From the NCBI GenBank assembly GCA_020846745.1, contig JADLDI010000133.1:1-64000 (forward strand): a stretch of 64,000 nucleotides of DNA. Direction: 5' to 3'. This DNA is from Bryobacterales bacterium (GTDB taxonomy: Bacteria > Acidobacteriota > Terriglobia > Bryobacterales > Bryobacteraceae). Positions 26,092-34,376 of this stretch are shown here, piece by piece; within the stretch, counting starts at the first letter, position 1; each line of letters opens with the position of its first letter. Under the pieces are notes generated by a model. The model was not told the origin of the DNA and did no database searches. It worked only from the letters and a program-made list of their open reading frames with translations. Both the position numbers and the translations under genes were made by a program.

Positions 26092-26949
26092 ATGAAGCGA
26101 GACCTCACCACCCGTCGCGAGCTATTGGGCGCCGCGGCGCTGGCCAGCACTGCGACAGCCTCCGCCCAAGGCCGGTCTGGAGTGACGAAGTATGTACGCT
26201 ACAGGTATCAGAACCAAGATCGTCTAGGAATCCTGGATGGCGACACGATTCGTGAATTGCGCGGGGAACTGTTTGGCCAACATTCCGAGACCGGCGCGAA
26301 GCACGCCTTGAAGCAGTCGAAACTGCTCGCGCCCGTTGCGAAGCCTGGAATCATCTGGGCGCTGGCAGGCAACTACAAGAGCCACATCGGTAATCGTCCG
26401 CCGGCGGCGCATCCGGAACCTTTCATAAAACCGCCGGCCTCGATTCAGAACCCCGAAGATGCGATCGTCATTCCGAAGGATGCGACAGATGTGCATCACG
26501 AATGCGAGTTGGTGGTCGTGATTGGCAAGAAAGCGTCAAAGGTCTCGGTAGAGCAAGCCAGGAACTGCATCTTCGGCGTAACGTGCGGAAACGACGTTTC
26601 CGAACGCCAGTGGCAGAACGGTCCGAAAAAGGACATCCAGTGGTGGCGCGCGAAGGGGGCGGATACGTTCAGCCCCATCGGTCCGGTGATCGCAAAGGGC
26701 ATCGATTATCACAACCTCAAGATCGAATGCCGGCTTAACGGGAAAACCGTGCAGTCAGACCACACATCGCACCTGATCCATGACTGTCACGTGACGGTGA
26801 GCTTCATGAGCCAGTACGTCACGCTCAATCCAGGCGACCTGATCTTTACGGGTACGAGCGGAAAAACCGTGGCGATGAAGCCGGGCGATATCGTCGAAGT
26901 CGATATCGAAGGAATCGGAATTCTCAAGAACAAGGTCGTGGCTGGATAA
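26092..26949 (+). CDS. Tat-exported fumarylacetoacetate hydrolase family protein
   Basis: A 285-residue FAH-family enzyme. The ATG at 26092 (not the in-frame TTG at 26083) is supported by the promoter position and a TTRRELLGAAALASTATASA twin-arginine leader. The catalytic domain has IIWALAGNYKSH, the metal-binding HHECELVVVIGK, GVTCGNDVSERQWQ, KGADTFSPIGP and FTGTSGKT. Relatives hydrolyse C-C bonds in beta-diketones or decarboxylate/hydrate oxo-acids with Mg2+; the exact substrate is unknown. Export of this normally cytosolic family is unusual. Confidence 0.87.
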   Translation: MKRDLTTRRELLGAAALASTATASAQGRSGVTKYVRYRYQNQDRLGILDGDTIRELRGELFGQHSETGAKHALKQSKLLAPVAKPGIIWALAGNYKSHIGNRPPAAHPEPFIKPPASIQNPEDAIVIPKDATDVHHECELVVVIGKKASKVSVEQARNCIFGVTCGNDVSERQWQNGPKKDIQWWRAKGADTFSPIGPVIAKGIDYHNLKIECRLNGKTVQSDHTSHLIHDCHVTVSFMSQYVTLNPGDLIFTGTSGKTVAMKPGDIVEVDIEGIGILKNKVVAG

Positions 26950-26992
26950 GATGTCTGGATAAGCTAAGTCCTAACACCAGCTCAAACCGGCT

Positions 26993-27040
26993 ATGGCCGG
27001 CTGCATCCTGGATGGGGCGCAGCCGGCCATTTGCTTTTTG
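26993..27040. terminator. Strong bidirectional hairpin terminator
   Basis: ATGGCCGGCTGC (26993-27004) pairs perfectly over 12 bases with GCAGCCGGCCAT (27019-27030), followed by TTGCTTTTTG. It lies between the convergent ends of the FAH and NHL genes and can serve the rightward transcript as an intrinsic terminator. Confidence 0.8.
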
Positions 27041-27042
27041 TC

Positions 27043-30000
27043 CTAGCGGACGTTGATCGTAGTCCGGATTTGCCCCGGATTCTGCGGGTTGTTGCTCACG
27101 ATATCGTTGAAACGCAGGATGACCAAGACGTCACCTGGGGGCGTCTGCGTCGGTACACGAACGTTCAACTGCCACAAGCCCGCCGCCTGCGGAGCGAGAC
27201 CCGAGAACAGCACGTCACTTGGCTGAAGGAATTGACCGTTTAGAATAACCTGAGGTTGGTTGGGGAATCCTGGGACGTTAATCAGGCTGGTTACTGCCTC
27301 TCCGTCCGGCGGAGCGCCCGGGACAATACCGTACCCCGTTCCATAGAGTGCAATGATCTGTCCGGGGCGAACGGGGTTCTGGGAGTTGTTGATCGTTCCG
27401 GTCTCCACGTTTACAGCGGCTATCTGTCCCGTACCACTAGCATTGGCGGTGAAGAAGGCAGGTGAAGCAACATCGAGTTGTACGATTGTGGCAGCGATAA
27501 CGCGTCCCGTAGAGGCCTGCGATATCTCCACTTCTACTGGGGAGTTAGTAGGCAAGTTCATCGGGATGATGAAGTTGATCTGCGACGGGGAAGTGAAGAA
27601 GATCGGCGCCGCAATCCCGTTGAACGTAATGGCCAGGTCGCCGAGTGTCTTGGGAAGCGGATTGGATTGGGCGATGGTCTGTCCTTCCGTGAACCGGTAC
27701 GCACGATTGGTGGTGGCGCGGTTCACGCAGTTCTGGAGTGTATCCGGACAAAGCGCGGCCCACATACCGGGTGTCAGTCGCACCAGATAGTTGGCGGCAT
27801 TCAGGATCGCGACCGTCGGGTAGTAGATGGCGACGCGGTTCACCTGTTCGGCCATATAGAGATTACCTGAAGCATCCAGGGCGATGGCCAAAGGCGCGGA
27901 GGCGGGAATGTTGTAGTCGGATTGATCGCCGCCAATCGTGAGCGTATCGAACTTGGGATAGCGCAGCGCCTGGTTGGCGCCGGCGTTACCCACCCAGATT
28001 TCGCCCGTTACTGCACTGACGAATATAGCGACAGGCCGGTTGACGCCTCGGGAGAGCGAAAAGGCGGCACGCGAATCGTTTTGGCCCAGCGAGAGGCGCG
28101 AGAAGATCAATACACGGTTGTTGTTAAAGTCGGTGACATAAAGGCGATCGTCTGTGTCGACAGCCAGATGGCGCGGCTCGTTGAAGCGGTTTAGATCGTT
28201 CCCTGGCGACGAACTGATGAGGTCGGGCTGGCCGATGGCGCGGGCTGCGTTCATGCCGCTGACGAACGGCGGTTCGAACACCAGGACACGGTGTAAGACG
28301 GCATCGCCGACGAGCAAACGGCCATCATTCGTAAAAGTGATGCCGAAAGGGGCGGCCATCGTACGCGCGCTCGCGTCCGTTTGACGTGCCGTGAAGCTGG
28401 CTTGGCCCAGAACAAGGTCGGCGCGCATGGGTGTTTGGCGCTGATCGAAAGGGGAAGGGAAGCGGAGGACTCGGGCGTTGCCGGTGTCGGCCACCCAAAG
28501 ATTCCCTTCACGGTCCAGCGCAAGGCCGGAAGGGGTGTAGAGGCCGCTGTCGTTGCGCTGATCGGTGGCGTTGGAGGGGTAGTTGATCAGGGCGCGGTAG
28601 AAGTCCGGTTGTCCGATGACGATGTCGGCGCGGCTTCCCTGGCGAACCGTTCGCGCATCGGCGAAGCCGAGGATGCGGTGGTTGCCTGTGTCGGCGACGT
28701 AGAGGCGCGGTGGGTTGGAATTGTTATCGATAACGAGACCGGCGTTTTGGAACTGGAACTCCCGGCCGTCGATCAGGTTCGGTGAACGGAACTCAAAGCC
28801 GATCTGGCCGATGACGCGTTTGCCGACATAGCGGCCACCCGCGTCCAGCCGCGGCCCTGTGGAGATGTCGTCCATCACGAGGACACGGTTGTTGGTCGTG
28901 TCCGCGATGTAGGTCTCGCCACCGGCAAACGTGCCGGCGGTCGGGTTGGCGAAACTGAAAGCCGTGGGTTCTGCCAGGCCGCGATTGATCCGAAGCTCGG
29001 TCTGTTCGATGGCATCCTGTCCGATAATCGCGGCAGCGGCAGGCGACACGGCCGTCGATGTTTCTGCGGCCCAGGAATCGAACGGATCGAAACGCAGGAC
29101 GCGATGCGCCGGGGCGTCGAGGATAAAGACATTGTTGCCGATAGTGAAGACACCCTCCGCCGGGACAGGACCGTTTGAGGTGGCCACGCCAATCGATTGG
29201 CCGTTGATCGGAGCCGGGGTCGGCTGTCCTTGCGCGGGGGGAGTAACGATACCGAGAACGCGATCCGCTGCCTGGCCGTTTACGAAAGGCGGACGATAGA
29301 CGAGCGCGCGATTGATTCCGTCGACAACGAACAGCCGTCCGCCCTGATCGAACGCAATGCCGGAAGGTTGATACAGCCCCGTCTTTTTGATCCGCTCCTG
29401 AGTCGACGTTGTACGGCTCAGGCCCGTGTTGGTGCGGAAGTCCGCTTGCCCCAACACGAGGTTGGCGGCGATGTTCGAGGCGCCGGAACCGAGAGCACTG
29501 GCCGGGTAGCGGAGAATGCGGTTATTGCCGGAGTCAGTGACCCATAAGTTGCCCTGCGAGTCGAAAGCGATAGCGCCCGAAAGGACATTGTTGCCGGTCA
29601 GAAAGGCGAGCGTGCGCTCGGACAACCCCCCCGTGTTGTTGCCCCGGACCGAGAAGTTGGGCTGCCCGATCACCATGTCGACGATCGAGTCGTTGTTGGC
29701 GAAAGGCGTGGGATAGCGGACGATGCGGCTATTGCCGCCATCCAGAACGTAGAGGTTACCCTGCGAATCGACGGCGAGGCCGGTGGGAGCGGTTAATCCG
29801 CTCTGGAACGGGTTGCCCGGCCCCTGTTGAAACGTTGAATACTTATCGCGCTGCCCAAGGATTATGTCGGCCGCACCTCCGTTTTCAGCCGATAAACTCG
29901 ACTTGCGCCAACCAAGCACACGGTTGTTGCCCGTGTCGGCGACATACACATACCCGCCCACCGAATCGACGGCGACCGAACGGGGAGCATTGAGTTCCCG

Positions 30001-30162
30001 TCCTTCAACGAGGTTCGGCGCGGCGGTGCTGAGCTGAAGGCGGGCGTGACCGAGCGCACGCGACGCCAGCGGATTCAGCGGGATCTGCCCCGCCAGGGGC
30101 GCCGCGAGGCAAATAGCCACCAGCGCACAATTTGCGATCTTACCTGAGTATTTGAATCTCAT
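27043..30162 (-). CDS. Secreted NHL-repeat beta-propeller protein with TIGR03437-like C-terminus
   Basis: A 1039-residue exported protein. ATG 30162 is chosen because it gives a good signal peptide (MRFKYSGKIANCALVAICLA...); an upstream GTG would add eleven non-leader residues. The body consists of about a dozen NHL repeats, recognisable as N(N)RVL-x-W/F/Y, VADTGNNRVLGW, PTGLAVDSQGNLYVLD, VTDSGNNRILRYP, enough for two propellers. The last 230 residues (from IALYGTGYG-type sequence back to LNAANY) match the Solibacter-expanded TIGR03437 domain with FNGIAAPIFFTSPSQINF and VQLDVASPAFFT. Probably an extracellular binding protein; ligand unknown. This domain is the best taxonomic clue in the window. 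Confidence 0.87.
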   Translation of the reverse strand: MRFKYSGKIANCALVAICLAAPLAGQIPLNPLASRALGHARLQLSTAAPNLVEGRELNAPRSVAVDSVGGYVYVADTGNNRVLGWRKSSLSAENGGAADIILGQRDKYSTFQQGPGNPFQSGLTAPTGLAVDSQGNLYVLDGGNSRIVRYPTPFANNDSIVDMVIGQPNFSVRGNNTGGLSERTLAFLTGNNVLSGAIAFDSQGNLWVTDSGNNRILRYPASALGSGASNIAANLVLGQADFRTNTGLSRTTSTQERIKKTGLYQPSGIAFDQGGRLFVVDGINRALVYRPPFVNGQAADRVLGIVTPPAQGQPTPAPINGQSIGVATSNGPVPAEGVFTIGNNVFILDAPAHRVLRFDPFDSWAAETSTAVSPAAAAIIGQDAIEQTELRINRGLAEPTAFSFANPTAGTFAGGETYIADTTNNRVLVMDDISTGPRLDAGGRYVGKRVIGQIGFEFRSPNLIDGREFQFQNAGLVIDNNSNPPRLYVADTGNHRILGFADARTVRQGSRADIVIGQPDFYRALINYPSNATDQRNDSGLYTPSGLALDREGNLWVADTGNARVLRFPSPFDQRQTPMRADLVLGQASFTARQTDASARTMAAPFGITFTNDGRLLVGDAVLHRVLVFEPPFVSGMNAARAIGQPDLISSSPGNDLNRFNEPRHLAVDTDDRLYVTDFNNNRVLIFSRLSLGQNDSRAAFSLSRGVNRPVAIFVSAVTGEIWVGNAGANQALRYPKFDTLTIGGDQSDYNIPASAPLAIALDASGNLYMAEQVNRVAIYYPTVAILNAANYLVRLTPGMWAALCPDTLQNCVNRATTNRAYRFTEGQTIAQSNPLPKTLGDLAITFNGIAAPIFFTSPSQINFIIPMNLPTNSPVEVEISQASTGRVIAATIVQLDVASPAFFTANASGTGQIAAVNVETGTINNSQNPVRPGQIIALYGTGYGIVPGAPPDGEAVTSLINVPGFPNQPQVILNGQFLQPSDVLFSGLAPQAAGLWQLNVRVPTQTPPGDVLVILRFNDIVSNNPQNPGQIRTTINVR

Positions 30163-30195
30163 TGGTTTGACACCAGAATACTGAATTCCAAGCAC

Positions 30196-31068
30196 ATGAG
30201 GAGTATGAATTTAAACGGGATGATACCCTGGGAGTTGAGCGCGGATCGCATTTACCTACATAAACCATCGGTCGCAGCCGTCAGTTACCTTAATACGGTT
30301 CCGCTGGTTTGGGGATTTTTGTATGGCCCCCAAACCGACGAATTTCTCCTCGACTTCTGTGTGCCCTCCGAATGCGCACGGCGCCTGGAGTCCGGCCAAG
30401 CCCAAATCGGGATTGTGCCGGTGGTTGAGATGCAAAGGCAGGCGCTGGTCACCATTCCCGGAACGGGCATCGCGTGCCATTGCGCTGTTAGGTCTATCCT
30501 GCTGATTTCAAAAGTGCCTATCGAGCAGATCCGGACCATCGCGACTGACTCCGGGTCGCGTACCTCAGTTCAACTCACCCGTGTCATTCTGCGCCACCGC
30601 TATGGCGTAGAGCCTCAACTGGTGTCCATGCCTCCCGACCTGCGGCCGATGCTCGACCGGGCCGATGCGGCGCTTTTGATCGGCGATGCGGCGTTGAGGG
30701 TAGTCCCAAACGAGCTTCCGTACCTGGTACTGGATTTAGGCGAAGAATGGTGGAAGCTGACGGGATTGCCGATGGTCTTCGCCTTGTGGTCGGGCCCGGC
30801 CGATCAGGTCGAACCGCTGATCGCGAGGGGCGTGGAAGAGGTGTTTCGCGGATCGCTCCGGTACGGACAAGCACATATGTCAGACATCGTCGCCAAGGAA
30901 TCGTCGGCGCGCCATTTTGCGCCGGAACTGGTGCTACGCTATCTGACTGAATACATCAAGTTTGACATCGGTCCCCGCGAGCAGCAGGGACTCGAGAAAT
31001 TCCTGGGTTACGTGGCGGACTTGAACCATGATTACGCGGCAGCAAGCCCTCGATTTGCTACAAAGTGA
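30196..31068 (+). CDS. mqnA: Chorismate dehydratase MqnA
   Basis: A 290-residue periplasmic-binding-protein-fold enzyme that dehydrates chorismate to 3-[(1-carboxyvinyl)oxy]benzoate, first step of the futalosine route to menaquinone. Landmarks: SVAAVSYLNTVPLVWGF near the N-terminus, RLESGQAQIGIVPVVEM, DSGSRTSVQLTRVIL, LLIGDAAL and LGEEWWKLTGLPMVFALW. The annotated ATG at 30196 gives about 25 residues before the usual start of the family; an internal ATG at 30205 or 30220 is possible. It overlaps mqnC by 41 bases. Confidence 0.92.
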   Translation: MRSMNLNGMIPWELSADRIYLHKPSVAAVSYLNTVPLVWGFLYGPQTDEFLLDFCVPSECARRLESGQAQIGIVPVVEMQRQALVTIPGTGIACHCAVRSILLISKVPIEQIRTIATDSGSRTSVQLTRVILRHRYGVEPQLVSMPPDLRPMLDRADAALLIGDAALRVVPNELPYLVLDLGEEWWKLTGLPMVFALWSGPADQVEPLIARGVEEVFRGSLRYGQAHMSDIVAKESSARHFAPELVLRYLTEYIKFDIGPREQQGLEKFLGYVADLNHDYAAASPRFATK

Positions 31069-32059
31069 CGACCTGATCGGGATTGGAATGGAAGCGGACG
31101 CGATCCGCCGCAAGTTCCACCCCGAAGGAATCGTCAGCTACATCATTGACCGGAACATCAACTATACGAACGTCTGCACCGAGTATTGCAGCTTCTGCGC
31201 GTTTTACCGCCCCGTGGGCCATCACGAGGGCTACATCCAGCCGTTTGAAGTCATTCATCACAAGATCCAGGAAACGCTTGACCTCGGCGGGACGGGTGTG
31301 TTAATGCAAGGCGGCTTACACCCGGACCTGAAAATCGACTGGTACGAAGACATGCTGCGGTCGATCAAACAGCGGTTCAAGATCCACCTGCACTGCTTCT
31401 CAGCGCCGGAAATCACGAATATCGCTGAGGTGAGCGGGATCTCACTCCGCGATACGATCGCACGGCTGATGGATGCCGGGCTCGACTCCATTCCAGGTGG
31501 CGGAGCGGAAATCCTGGACGACGCCGTGCGCCACCGGATCAGCCGCTTGAAGTGTTCGAGCCAGGAGTGGATCGATGTTCATCGCACGGCCCATGCGCTC
31601 GGCATGCGGACCACGGCCACGATGATGTTCGGCTGCGGCGAGACGCCTGAGCAGCGTGTGAACCACCTGGAACTGGTGCGGCAAATCCAAGAGGATACCG
31701 GTGGGTTCACCGCATTCATTCCCTGGACCTTCCAGCGCGAGAACACTTCGCTCGGACGGTTCGTCAAGGAAGAGGCGACCGCGGTGGAATACCTGAAAAC
31801 GCTCGCCGTGTCGCGGCTCTACCTCGATAACATCGTCAACGTACAGTCCTCGTGGGTAACACAAGGGTTGAAGGTGTGCCAGTTGGGACTGCGTTTCGGC
31901 GGTAACGACGTCGGCAGCATCATGATCGAAGAAAACGTCGTTTCAGCGGCGGGTGCGCACAATCAGGCAAGTGAAGAGGACCTGCGCCGCATCATCCGGG
32001 ACGCTGGCTTCGTACCCAAGCAGCGGGATACCTTATACCGGACCTACTTTTTGAATTAG
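31028..32059 (+). CDS. mqnC: Cyclic dehypoxanthine futalosine synthase MqnC (radical SAM)
   Basis: A 343-residue radical SAM enzyme that cyclises dehypoxanthine futalosine in menaquinone biosynthesis. The 4Fe-4S motif CTEYCSFC (C50, C54, C57) follows DRNINYTNV, a family hallmark; MQGGLHPDLKIDWYED and IPGGGAEIL are also diagnostic. It begins inside mqnA (41-base overlap), so both are translated from one message. Other mqn genes are not in the window. Confidence 0.94.
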   Translation: MITRQQALDLLQSDDLIGIGMEADAIRRKFHPEGIVSYIIDRNINYTNVCTEYCSFCAFYRPVGHHEGYIQPFEVIHHKIQETLDLGGTGVLMQGGLHPDLKIDWYEDMLRSIKQRFKIHLHCFSAPEITNIAEVSGISLRDTIARLMDAGLDSIPGGGAEILDDAVRHRISRLKCSSQEWIDVHRTAHALGMRTTATMMFGCGETPEQRVNHLELVRQIQEDTGGFTAFIPWTFQRENTSLGRFVKEEATAVEYLKTLAVSRLYLDNIVNVQSSWVTQGLKVCQLGLRFGGNDVGSIMIEENVVSAAGAHNQASEEDLRRIIRDAGFVPKQRDTLYRTYFLN

Positions 32060-32071
32060 GCCAACTCCGGG

Positions 32072-32099
32072 TGTCAGAAGTAATGCTATTCTTCTGACA
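32072..32099. promoter_or_regulatory. Palindromic operator ahead of the AbiE-type operon
   Basis: TGTCAGAAG (32072-32080) and CTTCTGACA (32091-32099) form a perfect nine-base inverted repeat with a 10-base centre, ending two bases before the antitoxin ATG at 32102. A TATTCT -10-like box (32087-32092) lies inside it. AbiEi antitoxins are known to bind inverted repeats at their own promoter and repress it, so this is the probable autoregulatory site. Confidence 0.6.
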
Positions 32100-32101
32100 G
32101 C

Positions 32102-32698
32102 ATGGAAGCGCTTACCGCATCTGTCATGAATCATTTTCGGCAGTTGCCGGAAGGGGTACCCGTAACGGCGAAGGAACTGCTGCATCTTGGCAGTCGCGCG
32201 GCCGTGGACCAAACTCTTTCGCGGCTGGTGCGACGCGGGAGCCTCATGCGGGTTGGTCGCGGCTCTTATGTTAGGCCAGTCAATGGGCGTTTCGGCGCTC
32301 GACCACCAGAACCGGCACAGGTTGTGCAAGCACTTGCCGAGCAACGTGGCGAGCATATTGTTCCTCACGGAGCCGCCGCCGCTAACGAATTTGGACTGAC
32401 GACGCAGGTACCCGTCCGGGAGATCTATCTGACTTCAGGCAAGACGCGGCGACTGCGGTTGGGCAATCAAATCATCGAACTGCGGCACGCTCCATCCTGG
32501 CAATTAGCTCTTCCCGGGCAACGCGCCGGGTCGGCGATCCGGGCGCTGGCCTGGATCGGGCCGGAACAGGCAGATAGCGCCGTTGAGGTCCTTCGAGACA
32601 AACTATCAATTTCGGAACGGAATGCGATTGCCGGCGTGCGCAGGTTATTGCCCACCTGGATCGCGCGGCAAGTGAGCAAACTTATCGCCAGTGCCTGA
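32102..32698 (+). CDS. AbiEi-type antitoxin / transcriptional autoregulator
   Basis: A 198-residue DUF6088/AbiEi-like protein, the antitoxin half of a type IV AbiE toxin-antitoxin system. The first about 75 residues form a winged helix (PVTAKELLHLGSRAAVDQTL, RLVRRGSLMRVGRGSYV), as in other AbiEi proteins, and the rest (HIVPHGAAAANEFGL, VREIYLTSGKTRRLRLG) the C-terminal antitoxin part. It is expected to repress its own promoter and to neutralise the toxin without binding it directly. It overlaps the toxin start by eight bases. It sits only 42 bases after mqnC, with its operator in that gap, as an inserted module would. Confidence 0.82.
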   Translation: MEALTASVMNHFRQLPEGVPVTAKELLHLGSRAAVDQTLSRLVRRGSLMRVGRGSYVRPVNGRFGARPPEPAQVVQALAEQRGEHIVPHGAAAANEFGLTTQVPVREIYLTSGKTRRLRLGNQIIELRHAPSWQLALPGQRAGSAIRALAWIGPEQADSAVEVLRDKLSISERNAIAGVRRLLPTWIARQVSKLIASA

Positions 32699-33709
32699 AC
32701 AATTCCTGCACCTGTCAGCAGTTGATAGAAGAGAAGCCCTGGCCGTTTTGCCGCCGCCGCTACGGGGCGACCAGTCCACCTGCTGGACAAAGATGTTTGG
32801 CTCGTTTGGGTTCTGGAAGTCCTCTTCAATTCACCTTTGGCCGAGCATCTTGTCTTCAAGGGTGGATCTTCCTTGTCCAAGGGCTACCAGATCATTCACC
32901 GCTTTTCTGAGGACGTGGACCTCACGTATGACATTCGAGCTTTGATCCCAGACGTTGCTGGTCCCGGAATCGACCCCGTTCCAGCCACTCGTAGTCAAGA
33001 GAAACGATGGACCAAGGAGATACGCGCGCGCCTGCCGGTCTGGATTCACGACCGCGTCCTGCCGTGGATTGCCAAGAGGCTCGTCAGTGAGAAGTTGTCG
33101 GCTAAGCTCTCCATGCAGGGGGAGAAGGCGTTTATCGAATACGTTCCTTTGGCGGCGGGATCGGGGTACGTGCGCCCAGTCGTAACTCTTGAGTTTGGGG
33201 CGCGCTCAACCGGTGAGCCATCGGAATCTCGACTGATCACCTGCGACGCCGCCTCGACCGTGGATGGTGTCCTCTTTCCCTCGACGGCCGTCCGAGTCAT
33301 GAGACCCGAGCGGACCTTCTGGGAAAAAGCGACAGCCGTTCACGTGTTCTGCGAACAAGGCGAATTCCGAGGGGGAGAACGCTTCGCGCGTCATTGGTAC
33401 GATTTGACCCGGCTCGACCGGGCAGGCGTGGCAACAAAAGCGATCCAAGACCGCAGCCTGGCAGTGGCCGTTGCCAGGCACAAGGCCATCTTCTTCTCGG
33501 AGAAGGACGCGGTGGGGGAGTTGATCGACTACGAACGGGCCGTAACGGGCGGGTTGCGCCTGGTCCCCCACGGCAAAGCACTCGACAATCTGTCATTCGA
33601 TTACACAAGAATGCTCGATGACGGTCTGTTGGCGGGTGATGCTGAACCCTTTGGAACGCTGCTCGAAGAATGCCGACGCTTGGAGGTTCGGGCCAACCAG
33701 CCTAAGTAG
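32691..33709 (+). pseudogene. AbiEii-type nucleotidyltransferase toxin, frameshifted near its N-terminus
   Basis: GTG 32691 opens the expected start (PEQFLHLSAVDRREALAV), but after about 32740-32760 the homology jumps to the next frame, where GRPVHLLDKDVWLVWVLEVL leads into an intact catalytic core. That core has FKGGSSLSKGYQ and SEDVDL, the GSx10DxD-type nucleotidyltransferase motif of the AbiEii/MenT family, and runs to 33709. Removing two bases (or adding one) in the TTTTG run around 32741-32746 would restore one open frame. Known homologues inactivate tRNA by adding nucleotides to its 3' end. Either the toxin is dead, or it is made from a TTG at 32837 without its conserved N-terminal helix, or the base call is wrong. 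Confidence 0.72.
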
Positions 33710-33722
33710 CCACCCTAAACCC

Positions 33723-34376
33723 CTACGCCGCCCGATCTCCGCTCACCAGCGACAGCCGGAACCACGGCACATGTGTCCGTAGCCTCACCTTTGGAAGTCC
33801 CGCCTGTTCGGCCAACGCCGCCAGTTCCTTCTTCTTCCACGCGGCGTCTACCGAGCGCTGTCCGTCGCTTACGGTGATTTCGTCCCAGTTGAACAACCAT
33901 TGGGTGGCCGGCAAAAAGCCTCGCGCGAAGGCATGGCGATGCAGGTCGACCGCGATCACCGCCTGCGCGGCCACGCGGTAGAACTCCTTTAACAGATACA
34001 CCACCTGGCGGTCGTCAAAATGATGCAGAAACAGCGACGAGAAGACGTAGTCGAACGACTGCGATGCGAACGGTAGAGCGAACGCGTCAGCGGCCAGCCG
34101 CGGACCGGGACAAACCGCCAGATTTCGGATTAGACGGTCCGCCGAATAGACCTCCGCGCCCGGAAAAGCGTATCGAATCGCCAACCCGTGATCGCCTGAC
34201 GCGGCTCCTACATCCAGCAGGCGGAACCTGCGTGGCGGGCCGAGCGACCGCAGCAGATTGACGGTAATGGCATGGCCGCCGAAAAACCGGTTGATCTTGA
34301 TCAACTCGCGCAAGTTGCGATGCGCGCTCGCATCGTCGACATGGTCCAGTTCTTCGGGCTCGATGATTCGTTTCAT
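33723..34376 (-). CDS. SAM-dependent class I methyltransferase
   Basis: A 217-residue methyltransferase. ATG 34376 is used because it overlaps the stop of the upstream MEMO-like gene (ATGA), although the frame is open further up. SAM-binding motif I is LLDVGAASGDHG, motif II falls at VYSADR, and ALPFASQSFDYVFSSLFLHH is the usual UbiE-like motif IV region; LLKEFYRVAAQAVIAVDL follows. Substrate unknown; relatives act on small metabolites such as quinones and polyketide-type products. Tight coupling with the MEMO-like gene implies a shared process. Confidence 0.82.
   Translation of the reverse strand: MKRIIEPEELDHVDDASAHRNLRELIKINRFFGGHAITVNLLRSLGPPRRFRLLDVGAASGDHGLAIRYAFPGAEVYSADRLIRNLAVCPGPRLAADAFALPFASQSFDYVFSSLFLHHFDDRQVVYLLKEFYRVAAQAVIAVDLHRHAFARGFLPATQWLFNWDEITVSDGQRSVDAAWKKKELAALAEQAGLPKVRLRTHVPWFRLSLVSGDRAA

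Noticed and set aside
32735-32765. Programmed -1 ribosomal frameshift in the AbiEii toxin
   Set aside because: No slippery heptamer of the X-XXY-YYZ type and no downstream stem-loop are seen; a mutation or base-call error explains it better.
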